This document shows positions 53,034-61,952 of a DNA stretch of 64,000 bases, piece after piece; positions within the stretch are counted from its first letter, which is position 1, and each line of letters begins with the position of its first letter. The notes under the pieces are model-generated. The model was not told where the DNA came from. It made no database searches and saw only the letters and a list, made by a program, of their open reading frames with translations. Source of the stretch: Frigidibacter oleivorans (lineage in GTDB: Bacteria; Pseudomonadota; Alphaproteobacteria; Rhodobacterales; Rhodobacteraceae); contig NZ_RJRZ01000015.1 of assembly GCF_003993775.1 (NCBI RefSeq), positions 29,073 through 93,072 of the forward strand, written 5' to 3'. A program made the translations under genes and the position numbers.

Positions 53034-53047
53034 ATGTCAAGCCGAAT

Positions 53048-53060
53048 GTGATTTTGTAAC
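53048..53060. promoter_or_regulatory. Zur-like box 2, abutting the zur start
   Basis: GTGA-TTTTG-TAAC matches box 1 (53021-53033) at seven of the eight dyad positions and ends directly against the zur ATG (53061). The two boxes are 27 bases apart start to start. No Shine-Dalgarno sequence lies between it and the ATG. Confidence 0.5.
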
Positions 53061-53552
53061 ATGACGCAGCCTGAAACCCTCGCCTTCCATGCGCATGACC
53101 ACGCCCATTGCGCCGGCGACACCCTTGCCCGGGCCGAGGCGCTGGCCGCCGAGCAGGGGCTGCGCCTGACCCCGGTGCGCCGCCGGGTGCTGCAACTGCT
53201 GCTGGAGGCGCATCGCGCCATGGGCGCCTATGAGGTGCTGGACCGTCTGGCGGCCGAGGGCTTCGGCAACCAGCCGCCGGTGGCCTATCGCGCGCTGGAG
53301 TTTCTGGTCGAGAACGGCTTCGCCCACCGCCTGCACCGGCTGAACGCCTTTGCCGCCTGCATGCACCCGGGCGAGGATCACAGCCCGGTCTTCCTGATCT
53401 GCCGGTCCTGCGACGCGGTGGCCGAGGCCCCGGCGGACCCGGTGCGCCGCGCGCTGGCCGAGGCGGGCGAGGCGGCGGGCTTCGCCATCGAGCGGATGAC
53501 GGTGGAGGCGATGGGCCTGTGCCCCGCCTGCCGCGCGGCGGAGGCGGCATGA
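53061..53552 (+). CDS. zur: Zinc uptake regulator Zur (Fur family)
   Basis: A 163-residue Fur-family repressor: N-terminal winged helix (AEQGLRLTPVRRRVLQLLLEAHRAMGAYEVLDRL, in parts; PVAYRALEFLVENGFAHRL), His-containing hinge and the structural zinc site C-x2-C pairs (CRSC and CPAC). A His-rich N-terminal tip (FHAHDHAHC) is unusual and may bind zinc. Context with znuABC identifies it as Zur. It overlaps znuC at ATGA (53549-53552). Confidence 0.93.
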   Translation: MTQPETLAFHAHDHAHCAGDTLARAEALAAEQGLRLTPVRRRVLQLLLEAHRAMGAYEVLDRLAAEGFGNQPPVAYRALEFLVENGFAHRLHRLNAFAACMHPGEDHSPVFLICRSCDAVAEAPADPVRRALAEAGEAAGFAIERMTVEAMGLCPACRAAEAA

Positions 53553-54355
53553 CACCCGATGCGGTCGGGCCGCTGATCGCGGCCGAGGGCCTGACGGTGC
53601 GCCACGGCGGCGCGGCGGTGCTGCGCGACGTCAGTTTCGCGATCCGCCCGGGCGAGATCGTGACGGTGGTGGGACCCAACGGGTCGGGCAAGTCGACGCT
53701 GCTGCGGGCGCTGATCGGGCTGCAGCCCGCGGCCTCGGGCCAGGTGGCGCGGCGGACGGGGCTGCGCATCGGCTATGTGCCGCAGCGGCTGCAGATCGAC
53801 GCGGGCCTGCCGCTGACGGTGCGGCGCTTCCTGTCGATGCCCCGCCGGGTGCGCGATGCCGAGGCGCAGGCGGCACTGGCCCGCACCGGCGTCGCCGATC
53901 TGGGGCCGCGGCAGATGGCGCGGCTGTCGGGCGGGCAGTTCCAGCGGGTGATGCTGGCCCGGGCGCTGCTGGCGCGGCCCGACATCCTGATCCTCGACGA
54001 GCCGACGCAGGGGCTGGACCAGCCCGGCACCGGCGCCTTCTACCGGCTGATCGAGGAGGTGCGCGCCGAAACGCGGGCGGCGGTGCTGATGGTCAGCCAT
54101 GACCTGCATGTGGTGATGAGCGCGACCGACCGGGTGATCTGCCTCAACGGCCATGTCTGCTGCGAAGGCGCGCCCGATGTCGTGACCTCGGCGCCCGAAT
54201 ATCGCGCCCTGTTCGGCATGGGCACGCAGGGGGCGCTGGCGCTGTATCGCCATGTCCACGACCACGATCACGAGACGGATCAGGGCCATGGCCACGACCA
54301 TGCCCACCCGCATCACATCCACGGGCCGGACTGCCGGCACGGGCACGGGGCCTGA
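53549..54355 (+). CDS. znuC: Zinc ABC transporter ATP-binding protein
   Basis: A 268-residue ATPase: Walker A GPNGSGKST, Q-loop YVPQRLQ, signature RLSGGQFQRVMLARALL, Walker B ILILDEPTQGLDQ, switch His in MVSHDLHVVM. The C-terminal 30 residues are strikingly His-rich (HVHDHDHETDQGHGHDHAHP, then HHIHGPDCRHGHG), probably a zinc-sensing or zinc-buffering tail. It is translationally coupled to zur and followed by znuB after one base. Confidence 0.94.
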   Translation: MTPDAVGPLIAAEGLTVRHGGAAVLRDVSFAIRPGEIVTVVGPNGSGKSTLLRALIGLQPAASGQVARRTGLRIGYVPQRLQIDAGLPLTVRRFLSMPRRVRDAEAQAALARTGVADLGPRQMARLSGGQFQRVMLARALLARPDILILDEPTQGLDQPGTGAFYRLIEEVRAETRAAVLMVSHDLHVVMSATDRVICLNGHVCCEGAPDVVTSAPEYRALFGMGTQGALALYRHVHDHDHETDQGHGHDHAHPHHIHGPDCRHGHGA

Positions 54356-54356
54356 G

Positions 54357-55148
54357 ATGCTGGACGATTTCCTGACCCGCGCCGCGCTGGCCGGCACCGG
54401 CCTGTCGCTCGCCACCGGCCCCTTGGGCTGTTTCGTCGTCTGGCGGCGGATGGCCTATTTCGGCGATGCGACCGCCCATGCCGCGATCCTCGGGGTCGCG
54501 CTGGCCTTCGCCGCGGGGCTGCCGATCTATGCCGGCACCCTGACCGTGGCGCTGGCCATGGCGGCGACGGTGGCCGCGCTCGCGTCCCGCGGTCATGCGA
54601 TGGACACGGTCCTCGGCGTGCTGGCGCATTCGGCGCTGGCCTTCGGGCTGGTGGCGGTGTCCTTCCTGCCGGGGGTGCGGACCGACCTGCAGGGCTTCCT
54701 GTTCGGCGACATCCTCGCCGTGTCGCGGCTGGACCTCGCCTGGGTCTGGGGCGGGGCGGCGGCGGTGCTGGCGCTGGTGGCCTGGAACTGGCAGCGGCTG
54801 CTGACCTCGACGGTGAACGAGGAACTGGCGCAGGCCGAAGGTGGCGACCCGCGGCGCGAACGGCTGGTGCTGACGCTGGCGCTGGCGGTGACGGTGGCCG
54901 TGTCGATCAAGATCGTGGGGGCGCTGCTGATCGCGGCGTTGCTGATCATCCCGGCGGCGGCGGCGCGGTCCGGCACCCGCACGCCCGAGGCCATGGCGGC
55001 GACCGCCACCGCCGCCTCGGTGCTGTCGGTGCTGGCGGGGCTGGGCCTGTCGCTGCATCTCGACACGCCGGCCGGCCCCTCCATCGTCGCGGCGGCGGCC
55101 TGCCTCTTCGCGCTGTCGCTGCCGCTGACACGGCTGCGGCGGGACTGA
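54357..55148 (+). CDS. znuB: Zinc ABC transporter permease
   Basis: A 263-residue inner-membrane permease of the ABC-3 family with about eight hydrophobic segments and the motifs GPLGCFVVWRRMAYFGDATAHAAILGVAL (in parts), DILAVSRLDL, STVNEELAQAEG and KIVGALLIAALLIIPAAAA. It forms the zinc channel with ZnuC. The ATG is one base after the znuC stop; it ends the zur-znuC-znuB unit. Confidence 0.94.
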   Translation: MLDDFLTRAALAGTGLSLATGPLGCFVVWRRMAYFGDATAHAAILGVALAFAAGLPIYAGTLTVALAMAATVAALASRGHAMDTVLGVLAHSALAFGLVAVSFLPGVRTDLQGFLFGDILAVSRLDLAWVWGGAAAVLALVAWNWQRLLTSTVNEELAQAEGGDPRRERLVLTLALAVTVAVSIKIVGALLIAALLIIPAAAARSGTRTPEAMAATATAASVLSVLAGLGLSLHLDTPAGPSIVAAAACLFALSLPLTRLRRD

Positions 55149-55164
55149 GCACCGCGCCGCCGGC

Positions 55165-55764
55165 CTAGACCGCGCCCGCCGGCCTCTGGCCCATCGCCAG
55201 TTCGTCCCTCACCGCCGGGTCGGCGTCGAGGAAGCGCGGCTCGGCCTGCGCGCCGACGGCATCGAAATAGCGGCTGAGGAAGGCGCGGAACGAGGCGGCG
55301 AGCGCGATATCGGCGATGTTGAGGTCCGAAAAGCCCAGCGATCGCAGCCGCTGGATGTCTGCCTCGGTGATGCGCGAGGCGTCGCGGCTGATCTGCACCG
55401 CGTAGTCGAGCATGGCGACCTCCGGTTCGCCCAGCCCGGCGGTCCGGTGATCCCGCGCCAGGGCAAGCGCCCGGTCCCGCCCGAGCGCGTCGGAGAGCAG
55501 GCGGAAATAGACCTGCGAACAATAGCCCGACGGCACATGCCGCGCCGCGACGAAGGTGATCAGGCGGAAATTCAGCAGGCCCAGCGAGAACCCGTCCCGG
55601 ATCTGATGCAGCAACCGTTCCACGGGCAGGATGATGTCGGGCCGGGCAGACCAGCACCGGGTCGCCTGCATCACCATTCCCATCGCCTCCATCTCGGCTG
55701 CATAAAGCGCCGCGATGTCGCCCGTCGCCTCCTCCGGCCCGATCGTCTTGATGAACACCGGCAC
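55165..55764 (-). CDS. Carboxymuconolactone-decarboxylase-family (AhpD-like) protein
   Basis: A 199-residue helical protein with the CMD-family core (FSLGLLNFRLITFVAARHVPSGYCSQVY, in parts; LDYAVQISRDASRITEADIQRLRSLGFSD). Only one cysteine stands at the AhpD CxxC position (YCSQVY), so disulfide-based peroxidase activity is doubtful. GTG 55764 was chosen for the GAGGGG ribosome-binding site; GTG 55758 and TTG 55788 are alternatives. Function unknown. Confidence 0.75.
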   Translation of the reverse strand: MPVFIKTIGPEEATGDIAALYAAEMEAMGMVMQATRCWSARPDIILPVERLLHQIRDGFSLGLLNFRLITFVAARHVPSGYCSQVYFRLLSDALGRDRALALARDHRTAGLGEPEVAMLDYAVQISRDASRITEADIQRLRSLGFSDLNIADIALAASFRAFLSRYFDAVGAQAEPRFLDADPAVRDELAMGQRPAGAV

Positions 55765-55874
55765 GCCCCCTCTGACCGACGCGCCCAAGGTAGCCGGTCT
55801 TGCCCGCGCTGGCGACGATTCAGATGGCTTGGGCTGCCCGGGGCGGGTCAGGTCGGCGCGGCCATATGCGGAAA

Positions 55875-55893
55875 GGGGCGCGGCTTGCGCCCC
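55875..55893 (-). terminator. Terminator downstream of ugd
   Basis: GGGGCGC (55875-55881) pairs with GCGCCCC (55887-55893) with loop GGCTT. On the minus strand it begins 37 bases after the ugd stop and is followed by TTTCC. Confidence 0.65.
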
Positions 55894-55929
55894 GCCCCCC
55901 GATCCTGCCGTCGCCGTCCGGTCGGCCCG

Positions 55930-57234
55930 TCAGCGCCCGACGGCGCAATAGGCGGCGAAGCCCGCCTCGGTGGCATCCGCCTCGGAATAGACGTTGCGCA
56001 GATCGGCCATGCGCGCCGTCGTCATCCGCCCGGCCATCCGCCCGAGGTCGAGCGCGCGGAACTCGTTCCATTCCGTCAGGATCACGACGCAATCGGCGGC
56101 CTCGGCGGCCTCATAGGGGTCCTCGCACCACTGCACGCCCGGCAGCAGCGCCTCGCCTTCCTTGCGGCCCTGCGGATCGACGACGCGCACCTTGGCACCG
56201 CCGCCCACCAGCGCGGGCACGATGGTCAGGGCCGGGGCGTCGCGCATGTCGTCTGTGTTGGGCTTGAAGGTCACGCCCAGTACCGCCACGGTCTTGCCGT
56301 TCACCGACCCGTCGCAGAGGTCGAGGATCTTCGACACCATCCGGCGCTTGACCTCGTCATTGACCTTGATGACCGTCTCGACGATCTGCATCGGCACGGC
56401 ATGGTCCTGCCCGATCCGGGCCAGCGCCTGCGTGTCCTTGGGGAAGCACGACCCGCCATAGCCGGGACCGGCATGCAGGAATTTGTTGCCGATCCGTCCG
56501 TCCAGACCGATGCCCTTGGACACCTGCTTCACATCGGCGCCGACGCGTTCGCACAGAAGCGCGATCTCGTTGATGAAGGTGATCTTGGTGGCGAGGAAGG
56601 CGTTGGCCGCGTATTTGATCATCTCGGCGGTTTCCAGATCGGTGTACATGATCGGGAAATCGCGCAGGAACAGCGGGCGGTAGATCTCGCCCATGATCTT
56701 CTGCGCCCGTTCGCTTTCGGTGCCGACGACCACGCGGTCGGGGCGCATGAAGTCGTCGATGGCCGCGCCCTCGCGCAGGAATTCGGGGTTGGAGGCGACG
56801 TCGAAATCCGCCTCGGGCGCCGCCGCGCGGATCGTCTCGGCCACCTTGGCATTGGTGCCGACCGGCACCGTCGATTTCGTCACCACCACGGCATAGTGCT
56901 TCAGCGCGCGGCCGATCTCTTCGGCGGCGGCCATCACATAGGTCAGGTCCGCATGGCCGTCGCCGCGCCGCGTGGGGGTGCCCACCGCGATGAACACCGC
57001 CTCGGCCCCCTCGATCGCCTCGGCCAGGTCCAGCGTAAAGGACAGCCGGCCGGCATTCACGTTCTTGGCCATCAGGTCGTCGAGGCCCGGTTCGTAGATC
57101 GGCACCTCGCCGTTCTTCAGCCGGTCGATCTTGCGCGGGTCCTTGTCGACGCAAACCACCTCGTGGCCGAAGTCGGAGAAGCATACACCCGAGACGAGCC
57201 CGACATAGCCCGTTCCGATCATCGCGATTTTCAT
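55930..57234 (-). CDS. ugd: UDP-glucose 6-dehydrogenase
   Basis: Oxidises UDP-glucose twice to UDP-glucuronate for polysaccharide or lipid synthesis. The 434-residue product has the NAD site MIGTGYVGLVSG, EPGLDDL, GTPTRRGDGHADLTYV, KSTVPVGTNAK, NPEFLREG, the catalytic cysteine in GYGGSCFPKDTQAL and GVTFKPNTDDMRDAP. The length is normal. No polysaccharide cluster is adjacent, so the gene seems to stand alone. Confidence 0.95.
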   Translation of the reverse strand: MKIAMIGTGYVGLVSGVCFSDFGHEVVCVDKDPRKIDRLKNGEVPIYEPGLDDLMAKNVNAGRLSFTLDLAEAIEGAEAVFIAVGTPTRRGDGHADLTYVMAAAEEIGRALKHYAVVVTKSTVPVGTNAKVAETIRAAAPEADFDVASNPEFLREGAAIDDFMRPDRVVVGTESERAQKIMGEIYRPLFLRDFPIMYTDLETAEMIKYAANAFLATKITFINEIALLCERVGADVKQVSKGIGLDGRIGNKFLHAGPGYGGSCFPKDTQALARIGQDHAVPMQIVETVIKVNDEVKRRMVSKILDLCDGSVNGKTVAVLGVTFKPNTDDMRDAPALTIVPALVGGGAKVRVVDPQGRKEGEALLPGVQWCEDPYEAAEAADCVVILTEWNEFRALDLGRMAGRMTTARMADLRNVYSEADATEAGFAAYCAVGR

Positions 57235-57416
57235 CTCGTGCCGTCCTCGTCTCTACCGCAGCCGGTGCCTTTTCTTCAGGCTGACACAGGGATGGGCGAT
57301 GGCGGGGGCAGTGTCAACGGGCGCCGTGCTGCACCTGCGAAACGCCGGCGGTGCGCGGCCGGTGCCTCCGCCGGGGTCACGGAACCGGGGCGGAGGGTCG
57401 TGGCGCCGGCTGGCGG

Positions 57417-57920
57417 TCAGTTCAGCTTCTCGACCACCCGCTCGGCGAAGAGCGCGATCATCGCCTGATAATAGGCGGGGCTGTCGATGCCGATGGCGGT
57501 CATGTCGGCGCCGGCCGGCAGGTAGGCGGTGTCGAAGGCCACCGACAGGTCATAGGTGTCGAACTTGGTGTTGTCGGTGTTGCTGGAGATGTTGACCCGC
57601 CCGGACAGCCGCGAATCCGCGATGTTCAGCGCCTGTTCGTAGCTGTTCGACAGCTCGATCTCGTTGATGTCGATCGAGATGCGGACCCCGTCATTGTCGA
57701 CGCGGTCGGCCACGCGGGCCAGCAGCGCGGCCTGCAGGTCGGGGCCGACATTGGCCCAGACCGTCGCGGCGCGGGCATTCTGGATCGCGGACAGGTCGAC
57801 CTCGACGGCGACTTCGCGCACTTCGGTCTGGGCGAGGGCGGGGGCCGCGGCGCCCAGTGCCAGTGCGGCGGCCAGTGCGGCGGACAGAGCAGCGGGGGCA
57901 AGCAAGGAACGGCGGGGCAT
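57417..57920 (-). CDS. Periplasmic protein of unknown function
   Basis: A 167-residue protein with a signal peptide (MPRRSLLAPAALSAALAAAL to about residue 31, APALAQ cleavage site). The mature part is about 135 residues with alternating strands (VREVAVEVDLSAIQNA, VRISIDINEIELSN) and ends in a helix (YYQAMIALFAERVVEKLN). No family recognised. ATG 57920 has AGGAG eight bases upstream. It is upstream of ugd on the same strand across 182 bases with no recognisable gene. Confidence 0.7.
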   Translation of the reverse strand: MPRRSLLAPAALSAALAAALALGAAAPALAQTEVREVAVEVDLSAIQNARAATVWANVGPDLQAALLARVADRVDNDGVRISIDINEIELSNSYEQALNIADSRLSGRVNISSNTDNTKFDTYDLSVAFDTAYLPAGADMTAIGIDSPAYYQAMIALFAERVVEKLN

Positions 57921-58000
57921 GGCGAACACTCCTGACTGGGCGGCCGCACGGTCGGGGCCGCTCTCGGCGCGTCAACCTGCCTCGGGCCGCGCCGGTTCCG

Positions 58001-59152
58001 TCAGGCCGGGCGAAAGCGCAGGTTGTCCCTCGTCAGGTCCGCCACCCGCCGCGCCCCTGCCAGCCGCATCCCGCGTTGCAGTTCCGCCGTCATCTGCGTC
58101 AGCGCCCGCTCGATCCCCGCCTGCCCGGCCGCGGCGAGCGGGAACAGGTAGTACCGGCCCAGCCCCACCGCCTTCGCGCCCAGGCTCAGCGCCTTCAGCA
58201 CATGGGTGCCGCGGGTGACGCCGCCATCCATCATCACGTCCAGCCGGTCGCCCGCGGCCTGCACCACCTCGTCCAGCGCGTCGAAGGCGGCGCGCGACCC
58301 GTCGAGCTGCCGGCCGCCGTGGTTCGACAGCACGATCCCGGTGCAGCCGATCTCGGCCGCGCGGCGGGCATCGGCGGCGCTCATCACCCCTTTCAGGCAG
58401 AAGGGGCCGCCCCATTCCGCCACCATCGCCGCCACGTCGTCCCAGTCCATCGCCGGGTCCAGCATCTCGGTGAAATAGCGGCCGATGGTCAGGGTGTCGC
58501 CCTTCATGTCGATATGCGCGTCGAGCTGCGGCAGGCTGAATTTCTCGTGCCGCAGGTAGTTGATGCCCCACATCGGCTTCATCGCGAATTGCGCCATGCC
58601 CGCCGCGGTCAGCCGGAACGGGATCGCGAAGCCGGTGCGCAGGTCGCGTTCGCGGTTGCCGCCGGTGATGCTGTCCACGGTCAGCATCATCACCTTGATG
58701 CCGCTGTCCTTGGCCTTCTGCATCATTGCGCGGTTCAGCCCGCGATCCTTGTGGAAATAGAACTGGTAGACCTGCGGGTTGCGATGCTTGCGCGCCAGCT
58801 CCTCCATCGACACGGTACCAAGGCTCGACACCCCGAACATCGTGCCATGCGCCTCGGCCGCGGCGGCGGTGGCGCGCTCGCCCTGATGGTGGAACAGCCG
58901 CTGCAGCGCGGTCGGCGACAGATAGACCGGCAGGGCCAGCCGCTGTCCCATGACCGTGACCGACAGATCCACGTCCGACATCCCGCGCAGGACCGAGGGC
59001 ACGAGGTCGCAGGCCTCGAAGGCCGCGCGGTTGCGCCGCAGCGTCACCTCGTCATCGGCGCCGCCGTCGATATAGTTGAAGATCGGGCCGGGAAGCCTGC
59101 GTCGCGCCAGCCGGCGGAAGTCGTCGAAGTTGTGGCAGTCGGACAGGCGCAT
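58001..59152 (-). CDS. FMN-dependent alpha-hydroxy-acid dehydrogenase (L-lactate dehydrogenase-like)
   Basis: A 383-residue TIM-barrel flavoprotein of the LldD/glycolate-oxidase family. Motifs: FNYIDGGADDEVTLRRN, LSPTALQRLFHHQGE, FQFYFHKDRG-type segment (VYQFYFHKDRGLN), KGVMSAADA and the active-site SNHGGRQLDGSRA with catalytic H278. It oxidises an L-2-hydroxy acid, L-lactate being the usual substrate, to the keto acid. ATG 59152 begins MRLSDCHNFDDFRRLA, conserved in the family. Confidence 0.88.
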   Translation of the reverse strand: MRLSDCHNFDDFRRLARRRLPGPIFNYIDGGADDEVTLRRNRAAFEACDLVPSVLRGMSDVDLSVTVMGQRLALPVYLSPTALQRLFHHQGERATAAAAEAHGTMFGVSSLGTVSMEELARKHRNPQVYQFYFHKDRGLNRAMMQKAKDSGIKVMMLTVDSITGGNRERDLRTGFAIPFRLTAAGMAQFAMKPMWGINYLRHEKFSLPQLDAHIDMKGDTLTIGRYFTEMLDPAMDWDDVAAMVAEWGGPFCLKGVMSAADARRAAEIGCTGIVLSNHGGRQLDGSRAAFDALDEVVQAAGDRLDVMMDGGVTRGTHVLKALSLGAKAVGLGRYYLFPLAAAGQAGIERALTQMTAELQRGMRLAGARRVADLTRDNLRFRPA

Positions 59153-59268
59153 GGACGTCCTCGAAACGAAACGGCGACCCCCGCCCGGGTGGCGGGGCGC
59201 GGGCCGCATCATGGCGCGGGCGGCGATCCGCGCAAGGGCCTTGCGGGGGCTCGGCGGGGCGCTGTCCG

Positions 59269-60345
59269 TCAGACCTTCGCCGCAAGCTCCGGCGCGGCGG
59301 CGGCCGGGGTCACCGGGCGCGTCAGGTCGAGCACCATCCGCCCCTCGATCCCGCCGGCCCGGAGCCGGTCGAAGATCAGGTTGATGTCGGACAGGGGTGC
59401 CGCCTGCACCTCGGCCCGCACCAGGCCGCGCGCGGCGAAGTCCAGCGCATCGTCGAGGTCGCGCCGGGTGCCGACGATCGAGCCGCGCACCGTGATCCGC
59501 TTCAGCACCACGGGGAAGATCGGCGTCGGGAAGTCGCCGGGCGGCAGGCCGACAAGGCTGACGGTCCCGCGGCGGCGCACGATTTCCAGCGCCTGCGCAA
59601 AGGCCGGGCGCGACACTGCCGTCACCAGCACCCCCTGCGCCCCGCCGCCCGTCGCGTCGAGGATCTGCGCCACCGCCTCCGGCGCCGAGGCATCGACCGC
59701 CAGTTCCGCCCCGGCCTCGCGCGCCAGCGCCAGCTTGGCAGGCGCGATGTCCAGCGCCGCCACCCGCAGCCCCATCGCGCGGGCATACTGGATGGCGACA
59801 TGGCCAAGCCCGCCCACGCCCGAGATCGCGACCCAGTCGCCGGGCTTCGCCTCGGTCTCCTTCAGGCCCTTGTAGGTGGTCACGCCGGCGCAGAGGATCG
59901 GCGCGATCGCTACCATGTCGACGCCCTCGGGCAGCCGCGCGGCGAATCCGGCATCGGCGATGACATATTCGGCAAAGCCGCCGTTCACGCTATAGCCGGT
60001 ATTGTGCTGCCGTTCGCACAGCGTTTCCCAGCCGGTGCCGCAATATTCGCAGTCCCGGCAGGCGTCGTGCAGCCAGGGCACGCCCACCCGGTCGCCCACC
60101 GCCAGCGTGGTGACGCCGGGGCCGAGCGCCTCGACCACGCCCGCAGCCTCGTGCCCGGGGATGAAGGGCAGGGCGGGCTTCACCGGCCAGTCGCCCTCGG
60201 CCGCATGCAGGTCGGTATGGCAGACGCCGCAGGCCATCACCCGCACCAGCACCTCGCCGGGACCCGGCTGGGGGACGGGCACCTTCTCGATCGACAGCGG
60301 CTGGCCGAACGCATGCACGACCGCCGCCCACATCATCTTCGTCAT
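59269..60345 (-). CDS. Zinc-dependent alcohol dehydrogenase
   Basis: A 358-residue medium-chain dehydrogenase, AdhP/AdhA type. Catalytic zinc site: C in ACGVCHTDLHAAEG and GHEAAGVVE; structural zinc cysteines in CRDCEYCGTGWETLC; NAD site VGGLGHVAIQYARAMG. Ethanol or other primary alcohols are the likely substrates. ATG 60345 has AAAGGTGACG upstream. The region between this start and YceI (60346-60543) contains a good TTGACG box at 60465 but a poor -10. Confidence 0.9.
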   Translation of the reverse strand: MTKMMWAAVVHAFGQPLSIEKVPVPQPGPGEVLVRVMACGVCHTDLHAAEGDWPVKPALPFIPGHEAAGVVEALGPGVTTLAVGDRVGVPWLHDACRDCEYCGTGWETLCERQHNTGYSVNGGFAEYVIADAGFAARLPEGVDMVAIAPILCAGVTTYKGLKETEAKPGDWVAISGVGGLGHVAIQYARAMGLRVAALDIAPAKLALAREAGAELAVDASAPEAVAQILDATGGGAQGVLVTAVSRPAFAQALEIVRRRGTVSLVGLPPGDFPTPIFPVVLKRITVRGSIVGTRRDLDDALDFAARGLVRAEVQAAPLSDINLIFDRLRAGGIEGRMVLDLTRPVTPAAAAPELAAKV

Positions 60346-60543
60346 GACGTCACCTTTCGCGTTGCAGGATGCGGGCAGACTGCGGGCTGCGGGCCGGGGC
60401 GACCATGACATGGGTCAAGCGGGGACCCGCCACGCGCGGTCCGGCGGACCCACGCCATCGTTCCTTGACGCATTCCGCGGCTGCGGCGACCCTCAGGGCG
60501 CGCGGGGGCTCGACGCGCGCGGCGGCAAGGTGGGGAGGCGCGG

Positions 60544-61236
60544 ATGACCGGACGGGCAGTTCTACGCGGGGCGGGGGCCGGCCTGTGGCTGGCGATGGCG
60601 GCCATGCCGGCCCTGGCGCAGGCCGACCGGCCGGCCTTTGCGCCGGTGGCCACGCAGGCCCCGGCGGGAACCTACCGGCTGGACCTTGCCCATGGCCGCT
60701 TGCTGTTCCGCGTCAGCCATCTGGGCTTTTCCAACTACACCGCCTTCTTCCGCGACTTCGACGCGACGCTGGCCTTCGACCCCGCCGACCCCGAGGCGAT
60801 GACGGTGGAGGCGACGGTCGATCCCGCCTCGGTCGAGACGCTCTATCCGGACCCCGCCTTCGACTTCAACGCGGTGATCGCCGGGCCGGAATTCCTGGAT
60901 GCCGCGCAGTTCCCCGAGATGACGTTCCGGTCCACACGGGTCCGGATGACCGGGCCGGACCGGGCGGCGGTGACCGGCGACCTGACGCTGCACGGCGTCA
61001 CCCGGCCGATCACCCTGCGCGTGACCTTCAACGGCGGCTATCCGCCGCAGGACTTCGATCCCGGCGGGGCGCGCATCGGCTTTTCCGCGACCGGCACGCT
61101 GTTCCGGTCAGATTTCGGCATCGGCTATGGCATCCCCGCGCCGGGCAGCACGCTGGGCGTGTCCGACGCGGTCGAGATCGTGATCGAGGCGGAGTTCATC
61201 AACCCCGATGCCAGCGGCGGTCAGCCCGGACCCTGA
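60544..61236 (+). CDS. YceI-family periplasmic protein
   Basis: A 230-residue protein with a signal peptide (MTGRAVLRGAGAGLWLAMAA to about residue 26, ALAQA) and a YceI lipocalin-like domain: YRLDLAHGRLLFRVSHLGFSNYTAFF (in parts), FPEMTFRSTRVRM, GDLTLHGVTRPITLRVTFNGG and GFSATGTLFRSDFGI. Such proteins bind isoprenoid-like molecules. It converges on and overlaps the esterase gene by 16 bases. Confidence 0.92.
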   Translation: MTGRAVLRGAGAGLWLAMAAMPALAQADRPAFAPVATQAPAGTYRLDLAHGRLLFRVSHLGFSNYTAFFRDFDATLAFDPADPEAMTVEATVDPASVETLYPDPAFDFNAVIAGPEFLDAAQFPEMTFRSTRVRMTGPDRAAVTGDLTLHGVTRPITLRVTFNGGYPPQDFDPGGARIGFSATGTLFRSDFGIGYGIPAPGSTLGVSDAVEIVIEAEFINPDASGGQPGP

Positions 61237-61952
61237 GCCGGATCGCCGGCCTGTCCGATCAGGTCCAAGAGCGGTGGCCCGAGCGTTTCGGCGATGATCG
61301 CCGCGCCCCTGGCCGTGGGATGGATGCCGTCGGACTGCACCAGCCCCGTCCGCGCCTCGGGCGGCAGGTCGGCCAGCCCCGCCAGCATGTTCGGCACCAG
61401 CACCGCGCCATATTCGGCCGCGAGTTCGGGCCAGATCGCGTCGAAATCGGCCTTGTAGTCCGGGCCGAAATTGCCCGGCGCCGGGATCGCCGCCAGCAGC
61501 ACCGGCAGGTCCTTGGCCTGTGCCGCCTCCAGCATGGCCGTCACGTTGGCGCGCGTCTCTTCGGGCGGCAGGCCGCGCAGCAGGTCGTTGCCGCCAAGCG
61601 CGATCAGCAGCACATCGGCCCCGCCCTCCAGCGTCCAGCCGATGCGGGCGGCCCCGCCCGCCGTGGTGTCGCCCGACACGCCCGCATTGACCACCGTGAC
61701 CTCGGCCCCGCGGTCGGTCAGCCAGCCCTGCAGCTGCGGCACCAGCCCGTCCTCGGGCGGCAGGCCATAGCCCTGCGTCAGGCTGTCGCCGAGCGCCACC
61801 AGCACCGCCGGATCGGCGGACGCGGGCAGCGCGGCCATTCCGACCGCCGCGGCGAAAAGCGCGCCCGCGGCACGGTTGCGGTCGCGGCGATCCGCGCCAT
61901 ATCGGGCAAGGGGCAGGACGACACGAAACAGGACGGGAACAGGGACTTTCAT
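61221..61952 (-). CDS. TesA-type arylesterase/lysophospholipase (GDSL)
   Basis: A 243-residue GDSL hydrolase with an N-terminal export signal (basic start, hydrophobic ALFAAAVGMAALPASA). Catalytic blocks: block I ALGDSLTQGYGL (Ser), block II GVSGDTTAGG, block III GGNDLLRG, block V SDGIHPTARG (Asp and His). The ATG at 61952 shares two bases with the divergent ABC-ATPase start at 61951. The tesA/ybbA divergent pairing also occurs in E. coli. Confidence 0.88.
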   Translation of the reverse strand: MKVPVPVLFRVVLPLARYGADRRDRNRAAGALFAAAVGMAALPASADPAVLVALGDSLTQGYGLPPEDGLVPQLQGWLTDRGAEVTVVNAGVSGDTTAGGAARIGWTLEGGADVLLIALGGNDLLRGLPPEETRANVTAMLEAAQAKDLPVLLAAIPAPGNFGPDYKADFDAIWPELAAEYGAVLVPNMLAGLADLPPEARTGLVQSDGIHPTARGAAIIAETLGPPLLDLIGQAGDPAQGPG

